A stretch of 64,000 bases of DNA from Triops longicaudatus (taxonomy: Eukaryota; Arthropoda; Branchiopoda; Notostraca; Triopsidae). The DNA lies in contig JAGQDJ010000201.1 of assembly GCA_022885665.1 (NCBI GenBank), positions 25,905 through 89,904 on the forward strand, read 5' to 3'. The position numbers were made by a program, and so were the translations under genes. Shown here piece after piece: positions 63,807-64,000 of the stretch. Each line of letters starts with the position of its first letter. The stretch's first letter is position 1. A model generated the notes under the pieces. That model made no database searches. It was not told the DNA's origin and saw nothing but the letters and a program-made list of their open reading frames with translations.

Positions 63807-64000
63807 GTAACATTAGAAATACATAAGTTTGTCCATGCCACTGTCTTCAAATAATAGACGTCGTTATTTTTGGACGCTTCGTGATTTTTTTCCCGCGGCT
63901 TCAGATTTTTCTGCCATCCTGAAACGGTGGGAAAACTCGTAGTTACTCATAAGCTACCATGAAAAGGCGGGAAAGTCATGGGGATTCAAATATATATATA

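Overview
The window is eukaryotic nuclear DNA from an arthropod. Genes are broken by many short GT-AG introns, mostly 55-90 bp, and the proteins are animal or arthropod orthologues: Spitz, Aveugle, Squid, Germ cell-less, Effete, Unc-119 and H2A.Z. High intron density, tiny introns and very short intergenic gaps suggest a branchiopod crustacean such as Daphnia. That assignment is inference; no species-diagnostic sequence was identified.

Layout. 0-15 kb is gene-dense: RPL34 (-), VTI1 SNARE (+), ZDHHC6 palmitoyltransferase (+), MPPE1/PGAP5 phosphoesterase (-), germ cell-less (+), histone H2A.Z (-) and squid/hnRNP (+). 15.1-30.8 kb holds no gene I can support. 30.8-48.1 kb is a Spitz-type EGF ligand gene with 5-kb and 9-kb introns. 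49.3-64 kb is dense again: effete/UBE2D (+), unc119 (-), POLR3D (+), aveugle (-), and the first 22 exons of a long cadherin (+) that runs off the right edge. Exon junctions were worked out by hand, and every gene keeps one open frame across all junctions.

Function. Most genes are housekeeping: translation, membrane fusion, protein lipidation, GPI-anchor remodelling, chromatin, Pol III transcription and ubiquitination. Spitz and Aveugle both act in EGFR-Ras-MAPK signalling, but they are separated by unrelated genes, so no operon-like logic is implied. Many neighbours sit head to head (about 400-650 bp between start codons) or tail to tail (about 150-850 bp), so promoters and 3' ends are probably shared or interfering.

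Most notable non-coding signal: introns 4 and 5 of squid each carry a closely related ~60-nt element with C, D', C' and D-like boxes, about 70-90 nt upstream of the acceptor. This is the arrangement of intron-encoded C/D-box snoRNAs. Other points are an unusual ~180-residue N-terminal extension on the Spitz homologue, a TIR-bearing repeat in a POLR3D intron, a GC-AG intron, and non-canonical active-site motifs in the PGAP5-like enzyme.
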